Positions 29,656 through 38,208 of a DNA stretch of 64,000 nucleotides are shown piece after piece. A model generated the notes under the pieces. That model was not told the DNA's origin and ran no database searches. It saw only the letters and a program-made list of their open reading frames with translations. Made by a program: the position numbers and the translations under genes. The first letter of the stretch is position 1; each line of letters opens with the position of its first letter. Location of the stretch: assembly GCF_014287515.2 (NCBI RefSeq), contig NZ_CP092473.1, positions 1,267,001 to 1,331,000 on the forward strand, given 5' to 3'. Source of the stretch: Roseburia rectibacter. GTDB lineage: Bacteria > Bacillota > Clostridia > Lachnospirales > Lachnospiraceae.

Positions 29656-30189
29656 ATGGAGAGTTTACTTCAGGTAGGTGTTATTACAACGACACATGGT
29701 GTGCGTGGGGAAGTGAAAGTATTTCCGACCACAGATGATGCAGCACGCTTTAAAAAATTAAAACAGGTAATCTTAGACACTGGAAAAGAAAACCTTACAC
29801 TCGAAATTGCCGGGGTAAAGTTCTTCAAAAATATGGTGATACTCAAATTCAAAGGATATGACAACATCAATGATGTGGAGAGGTTTCGAAAAAAAAGTTT
29901 GTATGTCACCAGGGAAAATGCGGTAAAGTTGAAGAAAAATGAGTATTTTATTGCAGATCTCATTGGACTTAAAGTAACATCGGATGAGGGCGAAGATTTA
30001 GGAGAACTGACGGATGTGCTGCAGACAGGTGCAAATGATGTCTATGTAATCAGCAAAGAAGGTGCAGATGATATTTTACTTCCTGCGATCAGAGACTGTG
30101 TAAAACAGGTGGATATCGAAGGTGGTACGATGCAGGTTCACCTGCTTGATGGATTAAGAGACTTAAACAGCAGGCGGGAGGAAGCATGA
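29656..30189 (+). CDS. rimM: Ribosome maturation factor RimM
   Basis: Helps assemble the 30S head with protein uS19. 177 residues: the N-terminal barrel begins [18 protein letters not shown], and a PRC-barrel occupies the C-terminal part ([17 protein letters not shown]). GGAGG precedes the ATG. The last four bases overlap the trmD start (ATGA). Confidence 0.96.
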   Translation: MESLLQVGVITTTHGVRGEVKVFPTTDDAARFKKLKQVILDTGKENLTLEIAGVKFFKNMVILKFKGYDNINDVERFRKKSLYVTRENAVKLKKNEYFIADLIGLKVTSDEGEDLGELTDVLQTGANDVYVISKEGADDILLPAIRDCVKQVDIEGGTMQVHLLDGLRDLNSRREEA

Positions 30190-30905
30190 ATTTTTACATT
30201 TTGACATTGTTTCCGGATATGGTCATGCAGGGATTAAACACCAGTATTATCGGCAGAGCCGCCGAGAAGGGACTGCTCTCGATCGAAGCGGTAAATATCC
30301 GGGATTATACGATCAATAAACATAAAAAAGTAGATGATTATCCATATGGCGGTGGGGCTGGAATGTTGATGCAGGCGCAGCCTGTTTATGATGCCTGGAA
30401 ATCGATCGTTGATAAGATTGGTGCAAAACCGCGTACTATTTACCTTACACCACAGGGACCGACTTTTACCCAGCAGGCTGCAAAGTCGTTTGCGAAGGAG
30501 GAGAATCTGATTTTTCTGTGTGGACATTATGAGGGAATTGATGAGCGCGTCTTAGAGGAGATCGTGACGGATTATGTTTCGATCGGTGACTATGTACTGA
30601 CGGGAGGCGAACTTCCGGCGATGGTCATGGTGGATGCGATTTCCCGCATGGTACCTGGAGTGCTGACAAACGATGAATCCGGTTCTACGGAGTCGTTTGA
30701 GGGAGATCTGTTAGAGTATCCGCAGTATAGCCGGCCGGAGGAGTGGATGGGTAAAAAAGTTCCGCCGGTACTCTTGTCAGGCAATCATAAACTTGTAGAC
30801 GAGTGGCGCAGGGAGCAATCTATTATAAGGACGAAAGAAAGAAGACCGGATCTGTTTGCAAGGGCAGTGCTGACAGAAAAGGAACAGAAAAAGTGGAGAC
30901 CATAA
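30186..30905 (+). CDS. trmD: tRNA (guanine37-N1)-methyltransferase
   Basis: Methylates G37 next to the anticodon to prevent frameshifting. 239 residues; the SPOUT knot is visible in [21 protein letters not shown], and [18 protein letters not shown] is the typical start. Starts by four-base overlap with rimM. rplS, which usually follows directly, is displaced by about 4.9 kb. Confidence 0.97.
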   Translation: MNFYILTLFPDMVMQGLNTSIIGRAAEKGLLSIEAVNIRDYTINKHKKVDDYPYGGGAGMLMQAQPVYDAWKSIVDKIGAKPRTIYLTPQGPTFTQQAAKSFAKEENLIFLCGHYEGIDERVLEEIVTDYVSIGDYVLTGGELPAMVMVDAISRMVPGVLTNDESGSTESFEGDLLEYPQYSRPEEWMGKKVPPVLLSGNHKLVDEWRREQSIIRTKERRPDLFARAVLTEKEQKKWRP

Positions 30906-30933
30906 ATGAGCCGTTGCAAACGGCTCATTTTAT
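30904..30933 (+). terminator. Terminator after trmD
   Basis: AAATGAGCCGTT (30904-30915), 3-base loop, AACGGCTCATTT (30919-30930), then TATG. It closes the upstream cluster and overlaps the -35 box of the next promoter. Confidence 0.8.
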
Positions 30934-30941
30934 GTTATAAT
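30914..30941 (+). promoter_or_regulatory. Promoter nested in trmD terminator
   Basis: TTGCAA (30914) lies at the terminator loop and TATAAT (30936) follows after 16 bases, about 40 bases upstream of the 30982 start. Confidence 0.6.
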
Positions 30942-30981
30942 AGGTTAGCTGAATCTAACGATAAGTAGGGGAGACTATCGG

Positions 30982-31764
30982 ATGACAGACAAAAGAAAAC
31001 ATGAAAAAGAAGATTATTTAAAGGCGATGTATCTGTTAAAGCGGAGAAAGGATCAGGTTACGAGATCAGATCTGGAACGTTATTTTGAGGCATCAGCAAA
31101 CAAAGTTAACCGTGTTGTGGATAGTCTTTTAGAAGAGGGGTATTTATACAGGGATGATAAACGCCATATATATCTTACGGCAATTGGTATAAACAAAGGA
31201 AAGGAATATCTGGAAAAATATCGTATTCTTACGGAGTTTTTAATGATGATATCCGGGATTGACCAGCAGTCGGCAGAACGGAATGCGAAAGAAATTGAAT
31301 ATGTGATCGATGGTGAGGTTTATATGGGGATTCGGATGTTTTTGAAAAACCGTCATGTTTTTTCATATTCTATGAGTGGAAATGATTTAAATTTTCTTTT
31401 CCCATACGGAGAGAGGGAGATGCCGATTGCAATTTATACCAAAGAGAGCAGATGTCCAAGGACACTGGCAAAGGAATATAAGGTGTTTAAGAAGAAAGTA
31501 AAAGTGAAAATCTGTGATGAGAGTTATCTTTACCTGGAGTTAGAGCAGAAAAGGAATGAACCAAAGGTCTTTTATTATTATGGGGAAGAATGGCGTGTGG
31601 CAAAAAGACAGGATGGAAGATATGCAATATTAACGGAGGCGCTTGAATGTAATGTGCAGCGGAGCGACCTGATATCAGAAGGAACCGTTGCATTGATCGT
31701 TCAGATGAAAGATGAGGAACCGAAAGAGGATGATATCTGTATCCTTACCGTTTCCCTGATCTGA
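30982..31764 (+). CDS. DtxR/MntR-like regulator, diverged
   Basis: A 260-residue protein. Residues 1-65 are a winged helix in the DtxR/MntR style (EDYLKAMYLLKRR, VTRSDLERYFEASANKVNRVVDSLLEEGYLYRDD), followed by a dimerisation-like helix region (KEIEYVIDGEVY). The metal ligands expected in that region (EH pair) are changed to EY. The C-terminal 120 residues are not recognised. GGGGAG precedes the ATG. It is followed by a second protein of similar plan, so the two may act as a pair. Confidence 0.65.
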   Translation: MTDKRKHEKEDYLKAMYLLKRRKDQVTRSDLERYFEASANKVNRVVDSLLEEGYLYRDDKRHIYLTAIGINKGKEYLEKYRILTEFLMMISGIDQQSAERNAKEIEYVIDGEVYMGIRMFLKNRHVFSYSMSGNDLNFLFPYGEREMPIAIYTKESRCPRTLAKEYKVFKKKVKVKICDESYLYLELEQKRNEPKVFYYYGEEWRVAKRQDGRYAILTEALECNVQRSDLISEGTVALIVQMKDEEPKEDDICILTVSLI

Positions 31765-31808
31765 TCGTGAAAATGGCTGTGTAATTGCGAAAAAGGAGTT
31801 TACAGGAA

Positions 31809-32666
31809 ATGTTTATCAGTGAAATTGAAGAGTGCAGACCAACAATGTTTCAACTGCAATGTCTGAAAAGATTAAGAAAACAGCAGCAGGATGGGGCAGG
31901 CTGTAATGAAGCGGAAATTGCAAGGAGTCTTTCTGTGAATCGATCTACGGTCTCAAGATGTTTAAAACGCAGCGTGGAACTTGGTATTCTGACGGAAAAT
32001 GGATATGAATTTACGAAAAAAGGAAATGAAGTTTTAGAATATTATCTGGATGTAGAAAAGGAATTAATTTATTATTTTGAGCGGATCGGTGTGGAAAAGG
32101 AGGCACGTTATCAGGCGGTAGCAGGAATGCTTGATGCAGTTGATATCAAAACGATCCAGACAATATGCCAGAGAGAAAAAATGCATTTGCAGTATGAAAA
32201 TATCGGGCAGAAAAATCTGGGGCAGATGCTGGATGATCCACAGGAAAATGCAGGAGTGGTACTGCCATATGGTACATATGAGGTTGATTTTTCTATTTAC
32301 CGGCAGGGCAGGGAATGTAAGAAACTTTCCATGGCAGATCGTGGATTTGAAAAACCGGCAAAGTTATATGTGTGTCAAAAAGAGTCATGTCTCGAACTTT
32401 GTATCAGGGAGGTTACTGCATATTCGGGCAACAATCATCGGATGCTGCTGCACGGCCATTTGCAGACAATCAAATGTAAGTGCAGGGATGATGGATTGAA
32501 AAAATTGCCGATTGAGAATGGTATTGTGCGGATACCATTTGATGAGATCTGTTTAGAATCGCTTCCGAATGGAAAAATAACCGGTCAGATACAACTGACG
32601 ATGACATGCAGTGTCGGTGTTTTACATATGCCGGAAAGTATTGCTACACTGGTTCTTAGAATGTAG
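31809..32666 (+). CDS. DtxR-like HTH protein, second copy
   Basis: A 285-residue protein with an N-terminal winged helix (CNEAEIARSLSVNRSTVSRCLKRSVELGIL) and a helical segment resembling the DtxR dimer region, then an unrecognised C-terminal domain rich in beta strands and cysteines. Organisation resembles the gene before it, though identity is low. An upstream in-frame TTG (31785) lacks a ribosome site; GGAG at 31795 favours the ATG at 31809. Likely co-transcribed with the first. Confidence 0.6.
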   Translation: MFISEIEECRPTMFQLQCLKRLRKQQQDGAGCNEAEIARSLSVNRSTVSRCLKRSVELGILTENGYEFTKKGNEVLEYYLDVEKELIYYFERIGVEKEARYQAVAGMLDAVDIKTIQTICQREKMHLQYENIGQKNLGQMLDDPQENAGVVLPYGTYEVDFSIYRQGRECKKLSMADRGFEKPAKLYVCQKESCLELCIREVTAYSGNNHRMLLHGHLQTIKCKCRDDGLKKLPIENGIVRIPFDEICLESLPNGKITGQIQLTMTCSVGVLHMPESIATLVLRM

Positions 32667-32943
32667 CAAACTTCCTGCAGAACATTGAAATAAGATAAAT
32701 TGAAATAGGGGAACGATATATTTATTTAAAACTTGTCAAAAACACTACAATTGTGATAATATATATTCATATGAAAAATCCGTTCGGACATTCTATTGTC
32801 CGGACAAGGCTCTTATCATGGAGCACACTCATATTTTAAATCCGGCGTTTCGCCAAAATTTCAACAATAAAGATCGTGAAATGAATCAAAAAAGTAAAAA
32901 ATCAAAATTCAAAATGAAAAAGAAGGAGTAGAGGAGACTGCCT
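32667..32943 (+). promoter_or_regulatory. Leader region of the PD-(D/E)XK gene
   Basis: A candidate promoter TTGTCA (32733) with TAATAT (32757) is followed by a long leader containing two hairpins: CGGACA-6-TGTCCG (32785-32802) and GGCG-3-CGCC near 32845. No gene seen. Confidence 0.5.
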
Positions 32944-33861
32944 ATGGCAAAAGAAGAAAAACAAGTACGTGCATCTTACCTTGAAGCGACAGGACGCATT
33001 GATTATGGAATGACCAATGATTACATGTTCCGTGCAATATTACAGAGAAATGAAAAAGTATTAAAGGGACTGATCTGCTCTCTGTTACATTTAAAACCAG
33101 AAGAAATAACATCAGTCAGGATCACGAATCCGATCGAACCTGGGGACAATTATGATGCAAAAGAGTTCATACTGGATATTGTGGTACTGTTGAATGATAC
33201 CACACTGATCAATCTGGAAATGCAGATGGAGAATGAATTGAACTGGGAAGACCGTTCCTTAAGTTATCTGTGCCGCTCTTACGACCAGCTTTGCCGGGGA
33301 GAGGAATATACAATGGCAAAACCGGTGATACATATCGGATTTCTAAACTTTCCACCATTTGCAGGAAGCCGGGAATTTAATGCATCCTATAAACTTATGA
33401 ATGTAAAAAATCATCGTATATATAGTGACAAATTTATTTTGAATGTGATAGACTTAACACAGATAGAACAGGCAACTGCGGAGGATAAAGCCAGCCGAAT
33501 AGACTACTGGGGGAAGCTGTTCACCGCAACCACATGGGAGGAGATCAGAATGCTTGCAAAGAAAAGTAAAACAATGGAAGAAGCATCCAAAGCATTATAT
33601 GAATTAAATGCAGATGAGATCACACGCCAGAAATGCCGCGCAAGGGATGACTATTACAGACTGCAGAACACGATAAACAAAAAGATGGAAGAACTTACGG
33701 AAGAAAATCAAAGCCTGACAGCCGAGAAAGAAAGCCTGACAGCGAAAAACCAGAATTTGACAGCAGAGAAAGAAAAACTGGAGTTAGAGAAGCAGGCTTT
33801 GGAAAAACTTCTTACCGAACATGGAATCTCATATCCTGTGCACACAGATGAAGTACTTTGA
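32944..33861 (+). CDS. PD-(D/E)XK nuclease family transposase-like protein
   Basis: A 305-residue member of the Rpn/PF12784 group of putative recombination-promoting nucleases. The nuclease core shows EFILDIVVLLND (Asp) and LINLEMQ (E-x-Q), the usual active-site residues. The start DYGMTNDYMFRAIL is typical. Residues about 236-290 are a coiled coil made of repeated heptads (LTAEKES, LTAKNQN, LTAEKEK). Such genes are often multi-copy in gut Firmicutes. GAGGAG precedes the ATG. Together with the IS it marks an insertion-prone region. Confidence 0.85.
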   Translation: MAKEEKQVRASYLEATGRIDYGMTNDYMFRAILQRNEKVLKGLICSLLHLKPEEITSVRITNPIEPGDNYDAKEFILDIVVLLNDTTLINLEMQMENELNWEDRSLSYLCRSYDQLCRGEEYTMAKPVIHIGFLNFPPFAGSREFNASYKLMNVKNHRIYSDKFILNVIDLTQIEQATAEDKASRIDYWGKLFTATTWEEIRMLAKKSKTMEEASKALYELNADEITRQKCRARDDYYRLQNTINKKMEELTEENQSLTAEKESLTAKNQNLTAEKEKLELEKQALEKLLTEHGISYPVHTDEVL

Positions 33862-33892
33862 TTTCATAAAACAAAAGTTTATACCACAGTAA

Positions 33893-33937
33893 CACCATCT
33901 GTATCAAGGAAGAACTGCATAACCGATACAGGTGGTG
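33893..33937. repeat. Inverted repeat after the nuclease gene
   Basis: CACCATCTGTATC (33893-33905) pairs with GATACAGGTGGTG (33925-33937). No T-run follows, so a terminator function is uncertain. The rest of 33862-34081 holds only AT-rich sequence. Confidence 0.5.
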
Positions 33938-34081
33938 CCAACATTTAATGATAAGATTTTCTCAACACATCAAAAAACGTTGCATGTCTGCAACACACAA
34001 TTTCCCCAATAAAAACAAGCTATACAAGGAAAACGGAATAAAAAAACAGAGATAAAATTGTAAACTTTCCACCAAAAACAC

Positions 34082-35654
34082 CTTGAGTTTCCGCAAAATG
34101 TAATCAAAACATGATTACATCTTCCCAAAGCACCAATCTGTCAGTTTTTTTGATATTTTAGATTGACAGTTCTATGAGTAGAGGCACTTTAATAAGCCCC
34201 ACCGGAATCGGGCTTTGGGAGATGTATTCTTTTATCTATCTAAGCGGTCAGCTTAAGGCAGAGTTGACGATATGCCGGACGTTTTGTCCGAAACCACAGC
34301 CTGACGCCTTCTTTTGCATATGATAGTATGCCGGAGATACCTTTGGCTAACCGGTAATAGCAGAAATGTACTTTTTCCTTTACAGGGTCTGCTTTTTGTA
34401 TGATTGCAACCTTTAGGGCATGCGTTTCTGGTTTCATGGACATATGTGCCAGAAATGCCATGCACAGGGTAATATAAAAATTCAGGGCATTGATTGCAGC
34501 GAGCTTCCTCACACGGAAGTTTTCAAACTGAAACATCTGCTTCTTACAGCGGAAATATTCCTCAATGCGCCATCTGGAAAAGTAAGTCAGGGCGATATTT
34601 ACCACGTCTTCTTTGGATTTGATTTTCTTATTGGTTGCAAGCATCATGGGATGTTCTGTAATGCCGTAAACCAGTACGAGATAAATATCTTTCTTTGAAG
34701 CGGTAATCTGTACTTTCACATGAGAAAGATAGGCATCATGCTTTTTACCCTTGTATGTCAGGGCAGTTTTAATCTTACCCTTTCTCTGATTACGAAGCTG
34801 TGTGGCAGGAACCCATTTTCCATGGAAGAAGAGTTTCCTTTTGGCAGTAAGACGGATGACATAGTCCTGTTCCAGTTCATCAAGTTTCAGAAACATCTTG
34901 TTGTCATCGTAGCCTCTGTCCATGGCAAAGGTTGCTTTGCCAAAGAGAGCTGCACCACGTTCCATTGCAGAAAAAGTAACATCATTTATAGAGGTAAAAT
35001 GTTTTTCTTTTGAAGAATGAATTTCTGAAAAAATACTGACAGGATGATTATTTTTAGTGAGAACACAGGCTTCTGTTACATGATATCCTTTTTCATAAAC
35101 TGTTTTGGAAGCAGTACTTTTAGAGCCATCTCTGACAAGTCCGAGAGCTTCAAATTTGTAACCATCAGGCTTTACAACATCGCTGTCATCAATGTGTATG
35201 ACAGGTTCTTGCGGAGCCCATTTACGGATGGCAGTAAGATAAGATTTAAGCGTGGTGGAGGAAATGCCATTGTTTAAATGTCTGGTCAGCCGTTCAACAG
35301 AATTGACCTTTTTGGAATCTTCGTGAAGCTGATCCACAACATCGGTTAAAAGACAGCTTCTGGAGGCAAGCATACCATAAGTCATCTCGGCAGAAAACTT
35401 TTTGTCCGGCTTGGACAGGTGTTTTGAAATTTTATTTGAAAAAGTTAAAATTTCCCGTTTCAAAGTATAAGTATTTGTTGTAGAATTAAGCATAAGGAGT
35501 CCTCCTGATTTTTGTTTAGTATCTTTTTGATTAGACACCTTAATTTTACTACAAAACAGGAAAGGATTCCTTATATTTTGGGCATTTTTTGAAAGTTGTT
35601 TATGACGATGATTATGAAAACGGGGCTTTGTGGATAAAAGTACGGAAACTCAAG
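34082..35654. mobile_element. IS4-type insertion sequence
   Basis: A 1.57-kb element bounded by perfect 12-bp inverted repeats, CTTGAGTTTCCG (34082-34093) and CGGAAACTCAAG (35643-35654), holding one transposase gene on the minus strand. A subterminal hairpin (ATGTAATC / GATTACAT) lies inside the left end. No clear target duplication is visible, so the exact outer edges may be off by a few bases. Confidence 0.82.
34240..35538 (-). CDS. IS4-family DDE transposase
   Basis: A full-length, 432-residue transposase. Catalytic residues appear in VIHIDDSDVV (first Asp), TFAMDRGYDD (second Asp) and the signature YFSRWRIEEYFRCKKQ (Glu, with the Y-R-E-K spacing of IS4-like enzymes). The start used is the first ATG; an internal start at MLNSTTNTYTL (residue 16, 35493) is preceded by AGGAGG and is a strong alternative. 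No frameshift or stop seen, so the element may be active. Confidence 0.9.
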   Translation of the reverse strand: MSNQKDTKQKSGGLLMLNSTTNTYTLKREILTFSNKISKHLSKPDKKFSAEMTYGMLASRSCLLTDVVDQLHEDSKKVNSVERLTRHLNNGISSTTLKSYLTAIRKWAPQEPVIHIDDSDVVKPDGYKFEALGLVRDGSKSTASKTVYEKGYHVTEACVLTKNNHPVSIFSEIHSSKEKHFTSINDVTFSAMERGAALFGKATFAMDRGYDDNKMFLKLDELEQDYVIRLTAKRKLFFHGKWVPATQLRNQRKGKIKTALTYKGKKHDAYLSHVKVQITASKKDIYLVLVYGITEHPMMLATNKKIKSKEDVVNIALTYFSRWRIEEYFRCKKQMFQFENFRVRKLAAINALNFYITLCMAFLAHMSMKPETHALKVAIIQKADPVKEKVHFCYYRLAKGISGILSYAKEGVRLWFRTKRPAYRQLCLKLTA

Positions 35655-35665
35655 TAAAAAATATC

Positions 35666-35694
35666 TTTACAATCACAAATTTATGTGATAAGAT
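35666..35694 (+). promoter_or_regulatory. rplS promoter
   Basis: TTTACA (35666) and TAAGAT (35689) with a 17-base spacer, only 11 bases from the right end of the IS. A second AT box, TATAAT, overlaps at 35694. Confidence 0.55.
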
Positions 35695-35699
35695 ATAAT

Positions 35700-35776
35700 A
35701 GTTGTGAGTAAAAATAGATGGTCCTCTGTTACGAATTCGCGTATTAAGAACATCCAAATTATCAGGAGGTCACAAA
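35700..35776 (+). ncRNA. Candidate L19 leader RNA
   Basis: The 5' leader of rplS contains short complementary segments (GATGG with CCA/ACATC, ACG with CGT around GAATTCG) before AGGAGG. Low-GC Gram-positive bacteria often have an autoregulatory L19 leader here. Assignment rests on position and a weak fold, not on a model match. Confidence 0.4.
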
Positions 35777-36130
35777 ATGAACGCAAGTGAAATCATTAAG
35801 AACATTGAAACAGCACAGTTAAAAGCAGAAGTACCGGAGTTCCGTGTTGGTGATACTGTAAAAGTTTACGGTAAGATCAAAGAGGGTAACCGTGAGAGAA
35901 TCCAGGTATTCGAGGGTACTGTACTTAAAAAACAGGGTGGAAGCAACCGTGAGACATTTACTGTAAGAAAAATCTCTAACGGTGTCGGCGTAGAAAAAAC
36001 ATGGCCGTTACATTCTCCGAACGTTGAGAAAGTAGAAGTAGTTCGTCAGGGTAAAGTAAGACGTGCTAAATTATTCTACTTAAGAGATCGCGTTGGTAAG
36101 AAAGCAAAAGTAAAAGAGTTAGTAAAATAG
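35777..36130 (+). CDS. rplS: Ribosomal protein bL19
   Basis: Large-subunit protein at the subunit interface; 117 residues with [26 protein letters not shown] and [30 protein letters not shown] precedes the ATG. Normally directly after trmD, it here has its own promoter downstream of an insertion block. Confidence 0.98.
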   Translation: MNASEIIKNIETAQLKAEVPEFRVGDTVKVYGKIKEGNRERIQVFEGTVLKKQGGSNRETFTVRKISNGVGVEKTWPLHSPNVEKVEVVRQGKVRRAKLFYLRDRVGKKAKVKELVK

Positions 36131-36147
36131 TAGATGTAAAAGAAAAG

Positions 36148-36174
36148 CTGCAGTGGAAACACTGCAGTTTTTTA
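36148..36174 (+). terminator. Terminator after rplS
   Basis: CTGCAGTG-GAAA-CACTGCAG (36148-36167) followed by T6. Confidence 0.85.
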
Positions 36175-36480
36175 ATTTTTCGGACGTGCACTGCGGACTA
36201 AAGTACTTATGGTACAATAAGTAACATGAACTTCTGCATCGGTCAAAGGGATCGCTTTCCGGTCTTTCATGGGCTGGTTTAAGGGTGTTGCGATACTGGT
36301 GGAAAAACATAACAATGAGGAGTTCCGGACCAGTTCCTCAAACTCAAATTCATCTGTCTGTATCAGAAAACGTGATGCAGGCATTTTTTGTTTTACCAGT
36401 TCAGTCCAGAAACCGATCTGGTCACGGAGAAGGCAGTTAAAGCCATTGAGCTGCGTGAGACTTAACTCGGCGTTATCTAT
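36172..36480 (-). pseudogene. LysR regulator, C-terminal remnant
   Basis: On the minus strand the frame encodes about 100 residues matching the end of a LysR effector-binding domain: LLRDQIGFWTELVKQKMPASR, FEFEELVRNSSLLCFSTS, IPLTDAEVHVTY. The DNA-binding half is missing. After VTYC the last residues read through a repeat fragment (36176-36206), so the natural stop is also gone. Upstream it runs directly into an aldo/keto reductase remnant on the other strand. Confidence 0.7.
36176..36206 (+). repeat. Leader-repeat fragment, copy 3
   Basis: TTTTTCGG, a short variable stretch, TGCACTGCGGA and CTAAAGTAC match the 3' block of the leader repeats at 60734-60755 and 26358-26378 (with CTAAAGTAC shared with the latter). 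No 5' block is seen here, so it is a fragment. Confidence 0.55.
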
Positions 36481-36756
36481 AAAAACGATTTCTTCAACAT
36501 TCCGGTACTCAAAGAAATCGGAACAAAATATGGAAAGAGTGTAGCTCAGGTAGCACTCCGCTTCCTGCTTCAGAATGGGGTAGTTGTCATCCCGAAATCT
36601 ACCCACGAAGAAAGAATGCAGGAAAACTTCAATGTGTTTGATTTTTCACTGACCGATGAGGAAATGAAGCAGATCGAAGCACTTGATACAGGAGAAAGTT
36701 TATTCTTTTCACATTATTCACCGGAAACCGTGGAATGGTTTATGAGTATTGTATAG
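36481..36756 (+). pseudogene. Aldo/keto reductase, C-terminal remnant
   Basis: The frame reads [34 protein letters not shown] and [19 protein letters not shown] to a stop at 36756, the last 90 residues of an aldo/keto reductase, including the NADPH-binding IPKS motif. The catalytic N-terminal two thirds are gone; a stop codon (TAA) interrupts the frame at 36463. A hairpin terminator follows. Confidence 0.8.
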
Positions 36757-36770
36757 ATAACAGGCTTGTA

Positions 36771-36811
36771 AAAGCGTATTGCAGTTTATGGAAGCTGCAA
36801 TACGCTTTTCG
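36771..36811 (+). terminator. Terminator after reductase remnant
   Basis: AAAGCGTATTGCAG (36771-36784), 10-base loop, CTGCAATACGCTTT (36795-36808), then TT. Confidence 0.75.
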
Positions 36812-36986
36812 TGTATAATAGGGAAAAATCGTCGCATTATGGAACATCAATAATTCCAATGAAAATAGCATTTACTTCTTTATAGTGCTGTGGTAAAGTA
36901 TTTAAAGATATATTATAAATACACTTCTTTCAGTGGGATTTGTGTGATCTGCAACAACAGAAATGTATACGAATGGAGATAGAATT
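36812..36986. other. Intergenic stretch before aminotransferase
   Basis: AT-rich, with several TATAAT-like boxes (near 36815 and 36912) but no pair that is clearly a promoter. No gene seen. Confidence 0.4.
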
Positions 36987-38195
36987 ATGGTTTCAAAAAG
37001 AATACAAAAGGCTTTACTCGGAAATTCTGCGATCCGTGCAATGTTTGTAGAAGGAAAAGCAATGGCAGAAAAATATGGTGCAGAGAATGTCTATGATTTT
37101 TCTCTTGGCAATCCAGCAACACCGGCTCCGGCAGCGTTAAATAACAGTATCCGTGATCTGTTAGACGAGGCAGATAAAAAAGGTGCATCAGGTTCTCTGG
37201 AATTACACGGATATATGGAAAATGCCGGCTATAAAGATGTGCGTGAAGCGATCGCAGAGAACTTAAACAAACGTTTTGGTACTGCATTTGATGGTCAAAA
37301 TATTGTAATGACAGTCGGTGCAGCAGGCGGTCTTAATATAATTTTTAAGACAATTTTAGATCCGGGAGATGAGGTGATCGTGTTTGCACCATTTTTCGGT
37401 GAGTATCGTCAGTATGCAGCTAATTTTGATGCGGATATTGTAACGGTAAATCCGGATCTTCGGACATTTCAGCCGGATTTAGCTGACTTTGCGGCAAAGA
37501 TCACAGGAAAAACAAAGGCACTTATCGTCAATACACCAAATAATCCGACAGGTGTGATTTACAAACCTGAGACGATGCAGGCAATCGCTGCTATCTTAGA
37601 AAAGAAACAGGAAGAATACGGACATGACATTTATCTGATATCAGATGAGCCTTATCGTGAGCTGGTTTATGATGGAAATAAAGAAGATTTTCTGACAAAA
37701 TATTATAAAAATACGATCGTTGGATATTCTTTCAGCAAATCATTATCACTGCCGGGAGAACGTATCGGTTATGTGGTAGTTCCAAATGAGGCATCTGATG
37801 CCGAAGATCTGATACGCGGTATTGAGATATCAAACCGTACGCTTGGATTTGTCAATGCACCATCTTTGATCCAGAAAGCAGTTGCAAGATGTTTAGATGA
37901 AAAAACAGATGTTTCTTTTTATGATGAAAACCGAAAGATGTTATACGATGGCTTAACGAATCTTGGCTTTACCTGTATCAAGCCGGAAGGAGCATTTTAC
38001 CTGTGGGTGAAATCTCCGGTCGCCAATGAAGAAGAGTTTGTAGAAGAGGGCAAAAAGCTGCATCTTCTGATGGTAAAAGGAAGTGCATTTGGATGTGGCG
38101 GATTTGTACGCCTTGCTTATTGTGTTTCTCATGAGACAATCAAAAATTCACTTCCTGCATTTGCAAAATTAGCAGAAGTGTATGGACTGAATTAG
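36987..38195 (+). CDS. Class I/II aminotransferase
   Basis: A 402-residue PLP aminotransferase, probably aspartate/aromatic type. VYDFSLGNPATPAPAAL is the N-terminal substrate-loop pattern, NTPNNPTGVIY is the conserved NxPxNPTG segment, and the PLP lysine lies in GYSFSKSLSLPGERIGY. An ATG at 36963 is in frame, but GGAG at 36974 favours the ATG at 36987. hisC follows 13 bases downstream, so this enzyme may serve amino-acid synthesis in the same unit; substrate not resolvable. Confidence 0.88.
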   Translation: MVSKRIQKALLGNSAIRAMFVEGKAMAEKYGAENVYDFSLGNPATPAPAALNNSIRDLLDEADKKGASGSLELHGYMENAGYKDVREAIAENLNKRFGTAFDGQNIVMTVGAAGGLNIIFKTILDPGDEVIVFAPFFGEYRQYAANFDADIVTVNPDLRTFQPDLADFAAKITGKTKALIVNTPNNPTGVIYKPETMQAIAAILEKKQEEYGHDIYLISDEPYRELVYDGNKEDFLTKYYKNTIVGYSFSKSLSLPGERIGYVVVPNEASDAEDLIRGIEISNRTLGFVNAPSLIQKAVARCLDEKTDVSFYDENRKMLYDGLTNLGFTCIKPEGAFYLWVKSPVANEEEFVEEGKKLHLLMVKGSAFGCGGFVRLAYCVSHETIKNSLPAFAKLAEVYGLN

Positions 38196-38208
38196 TAGGA
38201 GGCATAGA

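Noticed and set aside
33712..33800. Short tandem DNA repeat in the PD-(D/E)XK gene as a CRISPR-like array
   Set aside because: It encodes heptads of a coiled coil (LTAEKES and variants); there are no spacers.
34070..35662. Target-site duplication around the IS
   Set aside because: AAAAACAC on the left and TAAAAAAT on the right are only A-rich, not a true repeat.
36172..36606. 144-codon minus-strand frame read as one protein
   Set aside because: Only the lower part (to about 36480) is LysR-like; the upper part is the shadow of the aldo/keto reductase remnant.
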